In this document: positions 6,876-14,500 of the stretch, in pieces | Position numbering within the stretch: the first letter of the stretch is position 1 | Layout of the letters: each line of letters begins with the position of its first letter | Assembly: GCA_012719335.1 (NCBI GenBank) | Contig: JAAYAO010000016.1 | Location: 1 to 18,626, forward strand | Length of the DNA: 18,626 bases | Direction of reading: 5' to 3' | Source of the DNA: Propionibacterium sp. | GTDB lineage: Bacteria > Actinomycetota > Actinomycetes > Propionibacteriales > Propionibacteriaceae | Translations under genes and position numbers: made by a program | The notes under the pieces: generated by a model | Seen by the model: the letters and a program-made list of their open reading frames with translations, nothing else | Databases searched by the model: none | What the model was told of the DNA's origin: nothing

Positions 6876-6911
6876 GGCCCGCATCCTAGGGGGAGTGCGG
6901 GCCATGCGTGT
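6868..6911 (-). promoter_or_regulatory. Perfect 16-bp hairpin enclosing a start codon
   Basis: Arms at 6868-6883 and 6896-6911 are exact reverse complements with a 12-base loop. In the minus-strand transcript the 3' arm contains the start codon of the STM3941-like gene (6875-6873) and the loop contains its AGGA ribosome-binding site. The 5' arm begins 15 bases after the HsaA-like stop codon. It could hide the start codon in read-through mRNA, terminate the upstream transcript, or both. Confidence 0.65.
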
Positions 6912-6926
6912 CGACATTCGGTCGGA

Positions 6927-8117
6927 TCAGTTCGCCATCATGTCGAAGTTCTGCCCGCCGAGCAGGCCGGTGGCATAGCCGGCCAGCGTCGAGTTCGGGC
7001 TGTTCACCACGTGGGCGCGGGCGCCGTGGATGTCGCGCCACATCCGCTGCAGCACGTTCTTGCTGCCCAGCGCCCGGCCACCGGCGTGCTCGAAGACCGC
7101 GTCGGCCGAGCGCAGCGCCCGGATGCCGGCCATGATCTGGTCGCGGCGGGTGCGCTGGCGCAGGTCGTTGGGGATCTCCTGATTGTTCTTGACCAGTTCG
7201 TACATCTCGATCAGGTTGCCCAGCAGCATCTCGCGGGCTGCGTCGAGGTCGCCGGAGGCTTCGGCGATCGCCCGCAGAATGTGCCAGTCACCCATCACCG
7301 GACGGGTCTGTTCGGCGCCGGGCTTGGGCTGCTGCGACTTCACGTACTCCTGGAAGACGCCGAAGCCGATACCGAGCATCGGTGCGGCGACGGTGGAGCC
7401 GAACATGGCCGTCCACGGCATCCGGAACAGCGGGCCGGTGTTGATCTCGCGGCCGGGCACGTTCTCGGTGGTCAGGTCGGTCCAGGACAGCACCCGGTGC
7501 TCGGGCACGAACGCGTCGGTGACGATGATGTCGTTGCTGCCGGTGCCGCGCAGCCCGATCACGTCCCAGACGTCCTTGACCTCGTAATCCTCGCGGGGGA
7601 CGAGCACGTGGTACCAGTTCTGCAGGTCCACCACCGAGCCGTCGGTGCCGTCCTCCTTGCGGGCGCCGACGAACACCCACTGGCAGTGGTCGCTGCCGGA
7701 GGAGAAGTGCCAGTGGCCGGTCAGCTTGTAACCACCGTCGACCGGCGTCAACACGCCGTGCGGCTGGTAGTGGGAGCTCACCCAGGCATCCGGGTTGTCG
7801 CCGAAGACATCGTCCTGGGCCTGTTCGTTGTACAGGCCGACCTGGTAGGAGTGCACACCGACCACACCGGTGACCCAGGCCGAGGCGGGGTCGACCGTGC
7901 CGAGCAGGCGAACGGCTTCGTAGAACACCTGGGGTTCGGCCTCGTAACCGCCGCAGCGGGCCGGCTGAATGAGGCGCATCACGCCGGATTCGCGGATCTT
8001 CTGCGCGGTTTCGTCGGACAGTTTGCGCAGCTTCTCCGATTCTGCGCCATGCTCGCGCAGCCAGGGCATCAGATCGGCTTGGATGGAATCGAGAACCTCA
8101 TGTTCGACCTTGATCAC
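6927..8117 (-). CDS. HsaA-like flavin-dependent monooxygenase (acyl-CoA dehydrogenase fold)
   Basis: This is a 396-residue protein started at a GTG at 8117, chosen because AAGGAG sits eight bases upstream and because the length then matches the family. It resembles the oxygenase component of 3-hydroxy-9,10-secosteroid monooxygenase (HsaA): VMRLIQPARCGGYEAEP (about 46-62), GHWHFSSGSDHCQW (134-147), YEVKDVWDVIGLRGTGSN (178-195), a helical C-terminal half, and WRDIHGARAHVVNSP near the end. Such enzymes take reduced flavin from a separate reductase and hydroxylate an aromatic substrate. No reductase (HsaB), ring-cleavage dioxygenase (HsaC) or other steroid genes are nearby, so the substrate is unknown and the partner must be encoded elsewhere. 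Confidence 0.85.
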   Translation of the reverse strand: MIKVEHEVLDSIQADLMPWLREHGAESEKLRKLSDETAQKIRESGVMRLIQPARCGGYEAEPQVFYEAVRLLGTVDPASAWVTGVVGVHSYQVGLYNEQAQDDVFGDNPDAWVSSHYQPHGVLTPVDGGYKLTGHWHFSSGSDHCQWVFVGARKEDGTDGSVVDLQNWYHVLVPREDYEVKDVWDVIGLRGTGSNDIIVTDAFVPEHRVLSWTDLTTENVPGREINTGPLFRMPWTAMFGSTVAAPMLGIGFGVFQEYVKSQQPKPGAEQTRPVMGDWHILRAIAEASGDLDAAREMLLGNLIEMYELVKNNQEIPNDLRQRTRRDQIMAGIRALRSADAVFEHAGGRALGSKNVLQRMWRDIHGARAHVVNSPNSTLAGYATGLLGGQNFDMMAN

Positions 8118-8253
8118 GGACGAATCTCCTTGGGAGTCGGCAGCAACAACTGCCCGCCATGATCTTCGAGAAACCCTTACCCGCGTCCGGAATGTCCTTT
8201 CCACCGGGAGGGTTTTCTGATTCACCGGCGCACGAGACACGGAGGCGCTGAAG

Positions 8254-8298
8254 ATCGTGTGAGATCTTGTCCGGCCCTTGCGCAACATCTCACACGAT
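8254..8298. terminator. Hairpin (16-bp arms, one mismatch) between arfB and the monooxygenase gene
   Basis: Arms at 8254-8269 and 8283-8298 pair over 16 positions with a single mismatch (12 outer pairs perfect, then a mismatch, then three), around a 13-base loop. It lies 24 bases past the arfB stop codon and about 137 bases before the monooxygenase start. No T tract follows. A terminator for arfB is the simplest reading; a regulator-binding site for the downstream gene is possible. Confidence 0.55.
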
Positions 8299-8321
8299 GA
8301 TGGACGACCCGGGCCCCGAGC

Positions 8322-8759
8322 TCACTCGGGGCGGCGGCGACCGGCCTTGATCTCGGCGCGTCGGCGCTTCGACGCCATGCGTCGCTCCACCGAACCACGG
8401 GTCGGACGGGTGGCTCGCCGAGGACGCGGCGGGGGAGCCAGCGCCTCGCGCAGCAACCCGGCAAGACGTTCCCGGGCTGCCTTCCGATTGCGTCGCTGGG
8501 AGCGGAACTCCGACGCGTCCACGGTGAGCACCCCGTCGACCATCCTGGTTTCGAGGTTGCCGAGCATACGGTCGCGCTGGGCATCGGTCAGCCCGGGGAT
8601 GTCGGCAACCCGCAGGCTCAGTTGCACCCGGGAGTCGGTCGTGTTCACGCCCTGACCGCCCGGGCCAGACGCCCGGCTGAACTGCTCGTGCAGCAGGTCG
8701 GCGGGGACGACCACGCCGCGCGCCACACCGGGGCCGGCAGGTACGACGAGGTCCGACAT
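8322..8759 (-). CDS. arfB: Peptidyl-tRNA hydrolase ArfB (YaeJ), ribosome rescue
   Basis: This is a 145-residue release-factor-like protein that frees stalled ribosomes lacking a stop codon by hydrolysing peptidyl-tRNA. The catalytic GGQ motif is at 34-36 within FSRASGPGGQGVNTTDSRVQL. VDGVLTVDASEFRSQRRNRKAA follows as in the family, and the strongly basic C-terminal tail (about 105-145, rich in Arg/Lys) is the part that enters the empty mRNA channel. The family has no codon-recognition domain, in agreement with this short length. The ATG at 8759 is chosen by family alignment; a GTG at 8765 is also possible, and neither has a good ribosome-binding site. It diverges from the toxin-antitoxin module at 8867. 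Confidence 0.93.
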   Translation of the reverse strand: MSDLVVPAGPGVARGVVVPADLLHEQFSRASGPGGQGVNTTDSRVQLSLRVADIPGLTDAQRDRMLGNLETRMVDGVLTVDASEFRSQRRNRKAARERLAGLLREALAPPPRPRRATRPTRGSVERRMASKRRRAEIKAGRRRPE

Positions 8760-8831
8760 GCTCACCGAGCCAGCCTACGGCCACGGTCGATCACGGCTCA
8801 CGACCTCGGACCGACGCCGCGAACCGAGGCT

Positions 8832-8860
8832 TTACCACCTTGGTGCTACCAGGGTAGCAT
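8832..8860 (+). promoter_or_regulatory. Leaderless promoter with embedded palindromic operator of the RHH-MazF module
   Basis: TTACCA (8832-8837), a 17-base spacer and TAGCAT (8855-8860) form a reasonable promoter. The antitoxin ATG starts six bases later, so the mRNA is probably leaderless; no ribosome-binding site is present. The palindrome TGCTACC-AG-GGTAGCA (8844-8859) overlaps the -10 box, and CACC-TT-GGTG (8836-8845) overlaps the -35 side. Both are well placed for autorepression by the RHH antitoxin. Confidence 0.65.
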
Positions 8861-8866
8861 TGCAGT

Positions 8867-9097
8867 ATGAAACTGAGCGTCAGCCTGAGCGAGGAGGACC
8901 TCGCAGCCCTCGACCGACACGTATCCCAGGCCGGCCTCGGGTCCCGCTCCGCCGGTATTCAGGATGCAATTCGACGATTACCGGACAGAGGCTTGCAGGA
9001 CGCTTACGCCGAGGCGTGGGAGGAATGGCAAGCCTCCGACGACGGCGCCCACTGGGAGAATCTCGTGCCCGACGGACTCACCGATGCTGCGCGGTGA
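8867..9097 (+). CDS. Ribbon-helix-helix antitoxin of a MazF-type module
   Basis: This is a 76-residue acidic protein. The first 40 residues have the ribbon-helix-helix pattern (MKLSVSLSEEDLAALDRHVSQAGLGSRSAGIQDAIRRL): a short strand that would insert in the DNA major groove, followed by two helices. The C-terminal part (AYAEAWEEWQASDDGAHWENLVPDGL) is acidic and aromatic, as in antitoxin tails that wrap the toxin. The toxin gene overlaps its end by 14 bases, so translation is coupled. The palindromes in its promoter suggest self-repression. Known family behaviour is to neutralise MazF and bind its own promoter. Confidence 0.88.
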   Translation: MKLSVSLSEEDLAALDRHVSQAGLGSRSAGIQDAIRRLPDRGLQDAYAEAWEEWQASDDGAHWENLVPDGLTDAAR

Positions 9098-9431
9098 GAT
9101 CCGCTTGGTCGATCTCGAACCGGTCAGGGGGAGTGAGACCAACAAGCGCCGACCGGCGGTGCTGGTCAGCAACGATCACGCAAACAGCGTTGCAGCCCGA
9201 TTGGGGCGCGGCGTGCTCACGGTGGTGCCACTGACCACGAGCCTGAATCGCGTCTTTCCGTTCCAGGTGATTCTGCCGGCCGAGGACACCGGACTGTCCG
9301 CGGATTCCAAAGCACAGGCCGAACAGGTGCGTGCAGTGGACGTGGACAGAATCGGAGCAGCCATCGGTCGAGTGCCGGTACACCTGATGGCCGAACTGGA
9401 CGACGCGCTACGACTGCACCTGCACCTGTGA
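9084..9431 (+). CDS. mazF: MazF/PemK-family endoribonuclease toxin
   Basis: This is a 115-residue toxin, the usual length for the family. Conserved features are visible: MLRGEIRLVDLEPVRGSETNKRRPAVLVSND at the N-terminus (the GEI start and the Arg-Pro-Ala-Val-hydrophobic-Ser strand), VVPLTTSLNRVFPFQV in the middle, and SKAQAEQVRAVDVDRIGAAIGRV, where family members have the Q-hydrophobic-R-hydrophobic-D-x-x-R pattern. MazF proteins cut mRNA or tRNA at short sequences; the target cannot be read from the sequence. The start ATG lies inside the antitoxin gene, and no other in-frame start fits the family N-terminus. Confidence 0.92.
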   Translation: MLRGEIRLVDLEPVRGSETNKRRPAVLVSNDHANSVAARLGRGVLTVVPLTTSLNRVFPFQVILPAEDTGLSADSKAQAEQVRAVDVDRIGAAIGRVPVHLMAELDDALRLHLHL

Positions 9432-9653
9432 ATGACCGCGCCCATCCTCGCTGCCCGGCGAGTTTCACACCATTGCGGATCGCGACGCGCCGAGGGATCC
9501 AAGCGTGTCGCGACCAGAGGTCCGTTGCATCCACGCCGATTAAGGCCATGGACTCTCCAATTCGCGCAGTCGATGTGCCCGTTCTCACGACGCTATCGCG
9601 CCCCAGCGATCAGTGTCGCGCTTGGCCTCTGGCGGCTTGAATCACCACATTGA
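9432..9653. other. Gap between two convergent toxin genes
   Basis: These 222 bases separate the stops of mazF and relE. Short open frames run through but lack family-like composition or ribosome-binding sites. No clear terminator hairpin or mobile-element end was found. Confidence 0.4.
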
Positions 9654-9941
9654 TCATCGCGGACGGTAGATGTCGGCACGGTGGGCGATGTGGATCACGA
9701 GCACGACCAAGCGTTCATCCAGGATGTCGTAGATGACTCGGTACGGGCCTCTCCGGGCGCCCCAGAGGCCTTCGAGGTCGCGTTGCAAGGGCTTGCCGAC
9801 CCGTCGCGGGGAGCGTGCGAGGTCGCCGTAGACGAATTCGATGATGGCCGGCACGATACGATGCGGTACGCCGCGGAGGTCACGCTTGGCGGTGCTGGCG
9901 AACTCGACCCGATATGGGGCGGCATCGGGCGCGTCGGTCAC
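9654..9941 (-). CDS. relE: RelE/ParE-family toxin
   Basis: This is a 95-residue basic protein of the RelE type. Family pattern: YRVEFASTAKRDLRGVP, then a helix, GKPLQRDLEGLWGARRGPYRVIYDILDERLVVLVIHIAHRADIYRPR, with the GKPL-x(6)-G-x-W-x-x-R-x-G-x-YR strand and the terminal H-R-x-D-x-Y that holds catalytic or RNA-contacting residues. RelE cuts mRNA in the ribosomal A site; ParE-type gyrase poisoning is less likely given the motifs. The GTG start at 9941 overlaps the antitoxin stop as GTGA, indicating translational coupling. It faces the MazF module with its 3' end. Confidence 0.92.
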   Translation of the reverse strand: MTDAPDAAPYRVEFASTAKRDLRGVPHRIVPAIIEFVYGDLARSPRRVGKPLQRDLEGLWGARRGPYRVIYDILDERLVVLVIHIAHRADIYRPR

Positions 9942-10222
9942 CGCGCCTGCCGGCGAGGGACGCCGAACTCGGCCCGGATCGCGTCCTCGCTCGAGGTGGT
10001 TCCGGCGTCGAGTTCCTGGCGGGCGTCGGCGATATCGTCGAGGACGCCGGGGCGGGAGAGCCAGAACAGTGTTTCTTGCAGCGATTCCCACTCGTCGGCG
10101 CCGATGAGCACCGCAGCGGGCGAACCGTTCTTGGTGATCGTCACTTGCTCGTGGGTGATTGACACCGCGTCTACGTACTCGCTGAGTTTGTCCTTGACCT
10201 TCGAGATCGGGAGTGTCTGCAT
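9938..10222 (-). CDS. Phd/YefM-family antitoxin
   Basis: This is a 94-residue antitoxin from the ATG at 10222 (an ATG three codons upstream at 10231 is in frame). The Phd/YefM DNA-binding fold is visible: MQTLPISKVKDKLSEYVDAVSITHEQVTITKNGSPAAVLIGADEWESLQETLFWL. The acidic and flexible C-terminal part (DDIADARQELDAGTTSSEDAIRAEFG) is typical of the toxin-binding tail. The start was chosen because a -10-like TACTAT ends seven bases before it. It is translationally coupled to relE. Confidence 0.92.
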   Translation of the reverse strand: MQTLPISKVKDKLSEYVDAVSITHEQVTITKNGSPAAVLIGADEWESLQETLFWLSRPGVLDDIADARQELDAGTTSSEDAIRAEFGVPRRQAR

Positions 10223-10258
10223 ACACTCCATAGTAGGCCATGATTTTAGCCAGATGAA
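10210..10258 (-). promoter_or_regulatory. Leaderless promoter and palindrome of the Phd-RelE module
   Basis: On the minus strand, TTCATC (10253-10258), a 17-base spacer and TACTAT (10230-10235) precede the ATG at 10222 by seven bases, implying a leaderless transcript. GGAGTGT-N6-ACACTCC (10210-10216/10223-10229) is a perfect palindrome centred on the start codon and immediately next to the -10 box, a suitable operator for antitoxin autoregulation. Confidence 0.55.
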
Positions 10259-10474
10259 GGCTATGTTACTGGCAGGATCATCAGGGCAGGCCGGCCGGCT
10301 GCACGTGCAGGGGCGAGAAGGTGTTCGCGAGCAGGTCCAGTGCGAAACAGGGCAGAAAGACCAGGAGGGGACGATTCTCCGGGGATGCTGGGAGGATTCA
10401 CTCCTCGAGACAAAATGTCATAATGTTGATTATCGGACACTCGTGGGTTAAGGGCACACCCTCACCCGATCCGG
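10259..10474. other. Non-coding region between the Phd-RelE module and the SMP-30 gene
   Basis: No gene is supported in these 216 bases. They hold the 12-bp palindrome CTGCACGTGCAG (10299-10310) next to CCGGCCGG (10291-10298). Part of the right half (about 10405-10450) is AT-richer than its surroundings, as could follow insertion of the toxin-antitoxin patch. No direct repeats marking an insertion were recognised. Confidence 0.4.
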
Positions 10475-11359
10475 TCAGGAAATGCCGTCGAGCAGGGATT
10501 CGGCGCTGGACGGGAAACGCAGCAGCATTCGGGCTTCCTCGCTCATCGAGGCGCGCAGCAGCGACCCGGTGCCCGAGGCGGTGATGAAGGCCTCGCGGTT
10601 GGGGCCGATGGAGACATTGGTCGGCACCGAACGGGTCGGCAGATCCAGTACGGTAATCCGCTCGCCGGACGGTTCGAGCACGTCGAGGCGATCCGCGGCG
10701 GTCAGGGCGACCAGGATGCGTCCGGCCGGGCCGATGGCCAGTCCGTCGGGCCAGCCCTGTTCGAAGCTGTGCAGCAGTTTCGGCGGCGCACCGAGATCGG
10801 CCGGGTCGTAGACCAGCAGATTGCGCTGCATGGTGCCGGTGACCAGCAGTTTCCCGGCCGGGTCGAAGCCGATGCCGTTGAGGAACACCGGCCCGTCGGT
10901 GACCACCGGTTCGGCCGTGCCGTCGGGCTCGCACACCCAGATCCACCCCTCGACGTGGGACTTCGGGTCGCGGACGTCCATCTCGGCGCGGGTGTCGGTC
11001 ACCCACAGTCGTCCGTCGGGGCCGAAGGCCAGGTCGTTGGGCGCCCCCATGCCGGTGGCCCAGTACTCGACCGTGCCGTCGCGAATCACCTGAACCCCGG
11101 GTTCACACTTCTCCCGGCCGTAGAAGATTCCGCCGTTCTGGGCGACGTACAGCGCGCCGTCGGGCCCCACAGCCAACCCGTTGGGCCCGCCGCCCACCTC
11201 GACGCGATCAGCAGGCCCGCCGGCCGGGTCGATGATGTGCACACACCCCTGGTCCATCGAGACCAGGGCCACCCGCCCGTCGGGCATCACCACCGGCCCC
11301 TCGGTGAACCCCATCCCGTCGGCCAGCACCTCGACCAGTTCGCTGCCCTGCTGTTGCAC
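10475..11359 (-). CDS. SMP-30/gluconolactonase-like beta-propeller hydrolase
   Basis: This is a 294-residue protein started at the GTG at 11359, which has GGGGGAG just upstream; a TTG at 11389 is a weaker alternative inside a palindrome. The six-bladed propeller shows in repeated blade motifs with GPDG or similar turns. The metal-binding residues of the SMP-30 family are all present: Glu20 (FTEGPV), Asn108 (APNDLAFGPDG), Asn161 (FLNGIGFDP) and Asp205 (WPDGLAIG). Members hydrolyse sugar lactones or related esters with a divalent metal; the substrate here is not deducible. No signal peptide is visible. It stands alone between the toxin-antitoxin patch and purL, behind a palindromic promoter region. 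Confidence 0.9.
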   Translation of the reverse strand: MQQQGSELVEVLADGMGFTEGPVVMPDGRVALVSMDQGCVHIIDPAGGPADRVEVGGGPNGLAVGPDGALYVAQNGGIFYGREKCEPGVQVIRDGTVEYWATGMGAPNDLAFGPDGRLWVTDTRAEMDVRDPKSHVEGWIWVCEPDGTAEPVVTDGPVFLNGIGFDPAGKLLVTGTMQRNLLVYDPADLGAPPKLLHSFEQGWPDGLAIGPAGRILVALTAADRLDVLEPSGERITVLDLPTRSVPTNVSIGPNREAFITASGTGSLLRASMSEEARMLLRFPSSAESLLDGIS

Positions 11360-11380
11360 GCCACTCCCCCTCGACAGTTG

Positions 11381-11400
11381 ACCATTCAACCAAATGGTTG
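11381..11400. promoter_or_regulatory. Nested palindromes upstream of the SMP-30-like gene
   Basis: CAACCA-AA-TGGTTG (11387-11400) is a perfect 14-base palindrome, overlapped by ACCATT-N6-AATGGT (11381-11398). It lies about 22 bases before the GTG start. Its position and symmetry suit an operator for a TetR- or GntR-type repressor; the regulator is not in the window. Confidence 0.5.
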
Positions 11401-11539
11401 GGTGTGTCGCGGGTACCCGTTCCGGTGTGACCGTTGGGCCATCCGCGCTCGTTCGGTCAGCATGGCACGTGGGTCCACCCCGTTCGGAAAAGGTTCCACT
11501 GGGTGCGCACGGAGTCTTCCGTCACACCTCCGGCGGGCC

Positions 11540-14500
11540 TCACCCCAGGTGGGTGCGGGCGTTGGTGAACATCCGCCACCAGCCGGTCGCGGCCCGCAGG
11601 TCGCCCTCGGCCCAACTGAGCTGGGCGTTGCGCAGCGACCGGTCGGGGTGCACCATCAGCGCGGTGAAGCGCCCGTCGGCGGTGGTCACCCCGGCCAGCC
11701 CGTCGGGTGAGCCGAAGGGGTTCGCCGGGTACGCCGAGGTCGGTTGCCCGTGGTTGTCCACGAACCGCACCGCTGCCGCCACCGCACCGGGCACGGCGGT
11801 GAACTCGGCACGTCCCTCCGCGCTCGAGACCACCACCGGCAGCCGGGAGCCGGCCATGCCGTCGAAGAACAGCGACGGAGAATCCAGCACCTCCACCATC
11901 GACAACCGGGCCTCGAACTGGTCGGAAGTGTTGCGGACGAACCGGGGCCAGCCCTCGGCTCCCGGAATCAGTTCCGCCAGGGCCCCGAACAGTTGGGCAC
12001 CGTTGTTGATGCCCAGCCCGAAGGTGTCGGGACGGTTGAAGAAGGCAGCGAACATCTCGGCCAGTCGCGGGTTGGTGAGGATGTTCTTCGCCCAGCCGAT
12101 GCCGCCGCCCAGCACGTCACCGAAGGAGGCGGCACCCGACACCACCAGGCCGGCCACCTCGTCCAGGCCGAACCGGCCCGCCTGCAGGTCACTCATGTGC
12201 ACGTCGAGCACCTCGAAGCCGGCCCGGTCGAAGGCCCAGGCGGTTTCCACCCGTCCGGTCAGGCCCTGTTCGCGCAACAACGCAATTCTCGGACGAGATC
12301 CGGTATCCACCGAAGGTGCGGTGCTGCGCGTGTCGGGCTCGAAGCTCAACCGGGCGTGCAGGCCCGGGTCGTCAGCGGCCGCGAAGGCCTCGTGCTCGGC
12401 GTCGGCGGTCACCGGGTTGTCGCGCAACCGCGACATCCGCCACGCCACCTCGTCCCAGGATCGGCCCAGGTCGGTCAACGCCTCGTCCACCATCACCCGG
12501 TCGGCGACGCTCACCCGCACCTGCCGGTCGTCCCGGGTCCGGCCGACCCGGCGGGTCAGGTCGGCCGCGCCGTGGGCGGCCAGCACCGCTTCGGCCTCGG
12601 CCACGCGATCGGTCGGTACCGCAAGGACGGCACCGAGTTCCTCGGTGAACAGGGCCGCGGTCGAGTCGACAGACAGATCGACACCGGTGGCGCCGGCCAG
12701 GGCCATCTCCACCACGCTCGCCCACAGACCGCCGTCGGAGCGGTCGTGGTAGGCCGCAATCAGGCCGTCGGCCCGCAGGGTATTGACCGCATCGACCAGG
12801 GCGATCAGTCGGGCCGGGTCGTCCAGGTCGGGTACCGGCCCACCGAACTCGTCGTTGACCTGGGCCAGGATCGACCCACCCAACCGGTTCGCGCCGGCGC
12901 CGAGGTCGACCAGCAGCAGGGTCTGCTCCGCCCCGATCTGCGGGGTCAGGGTGCCGGTGACGTCGGGCAGGGAGGCGAAGGCCGAGACCACCAGCGACAC
13001 CGGTGAGGTGACCTGTTTGGTGGTGCCGTCGGGGTCGGTCCATCGGGCGCGCATCGACAGCGAGTCCTTGCCGACCGGCACACTCACCCCGAGTGCCGGA
13101 CACAGTTCCATCGCCACCGCGTGCACGGTGTCGTACAGGGCGGCGTCCTCGCCCTCCTCACCGCAGGCGGCCATCCAGTTGCACGAGAGCTTGACCCGGT
13201 TGAGGGTGATCGGGGCGGCGAGCAGGTTGGTGATCGCTTCGGCCACGGCCATTCGTCCCGAGGCGGGGGCGTCGACCGCGGCGAGCGGGGTGCGCTCCCC
13301 CGAGCTCATCGCCTGCCCGGACAATCCGGCCAGGTCGGTCAGGGTGACCGCCACATCGGCCACCGGCACCTGCCAGGGCCCGACGAGTTGGTCGCGGTGG
13401 GTCAGGCCTCCGGCGGTACGGTCCCCGCCGGTGATCAGGAAGCGTTTCGACGCCACGCTGGGGTGGCGCAACACGGCGTGGGCGGCCTCCCGCAACGCGT
13501 CGGCGTCATCGAAACGTTCGGTGTCCAGGGCTGGGGTGGTGCGGGTCACCCGGGTGACGTCACGGGTCATCCGCGGTGCCTTGCCGAGCAGCACCTCCAG
13601 GGGCATGTCGACCGCCGGGTTCCGTCCCGGGCCCTGCTCGATGCCGTCGTCGGCCAGGACGAGCCGGCCGTCGTCGACGGCCACCCCCAGGACGGTGAAC
13701 AGGGCCCGTTCCCGCTCGCAGATCTCGGCGAAGGCGGGCAGGGATTCCGGGGCGATGGCCAGCACGTACCGTTCCTGGCTCTCGTTCGACCAGATCTCCT
13801 TCGGGGCCAGCCCGGGGTCGGCCACCGGTACCGCCGACAGGTCGAAGCGGGCACCCATCCCGGCGTCGTTGACCAGTTCGGGGAAGGCGTTCGACAGGCC
13901 GCCGGCCCCGACGTCGTGAATCGCCAGGATCGGGTTGTCGGCACCCAGCGCGGTGCAGGCGTCGATCACTTCCTGGGCGCGGCGCTGCATGTCGGGGTTG
14001 CTGCGCTGCACCGAATCGAAGTCGAGTTCGGCGGTGGTGGTCTCGGCCGCCATCGAGGACGCGGCACCGCCACCCATCCCGATCAACATGCCCGGCCCGC
14101 CGAGTTGAATCAGCAGGGTGCCGGCCCCGAACCGCACCTTGTGGGTGTGTTCGACACTGATCGAGCCCAACCCACCGGCACTCATGATCGGCTTGTGATA
14201 GCCGCGCCGGACACCGTCCACGGTCTGTTCGTAGACCCGGAAGAACCCGCCCAGCCCGGGGCGTCCGAACTCGTTGTTGAACGAGGCCCCACCCAGCGAC
14301 GATTGCACCACGATCTCGATCGGGTCGGCGAAATGCGCCGGAGCGCCGTACTGCTGCTGCTCCCAGGGTTCGTCGGTGTCGGGCAGGTTCAGGTTCGACA
14401 CCATCACCCCGATCAGGCCCGCCTTGGGCTGCGAGCCGCGCCCGGTCGCCCCCTCGTCGCGGATCTCACCGCCCGAACCGGTCGCCGCCCCCGGAAAGGG

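Noticed and set aside
6216..8162. A 648-codon open frame on the plus strand
   Set aside because: It is antisense to the STM3941-like and HsaA-like genes; the minus-strand readings are recognisable proteins.
8254..8298. A CRP/FNR-type site from the TGTGA and TCACA halves
   Set aside because: The halves are about 30 bases apart instead of six, so they do not form a single standard site.
9432..9653. Short open frames between the two toxin genes
   Set aside because: They have no ribosome-binding site, no recognisable domain and ordinary chance length for this GC content.
12372..13103. Overlapping 243-codon minus-strand frame inside purL
   Set aside because: It is an out-of-phase, Arg/Gly/Pro-rich shadow of purL with no motifs.
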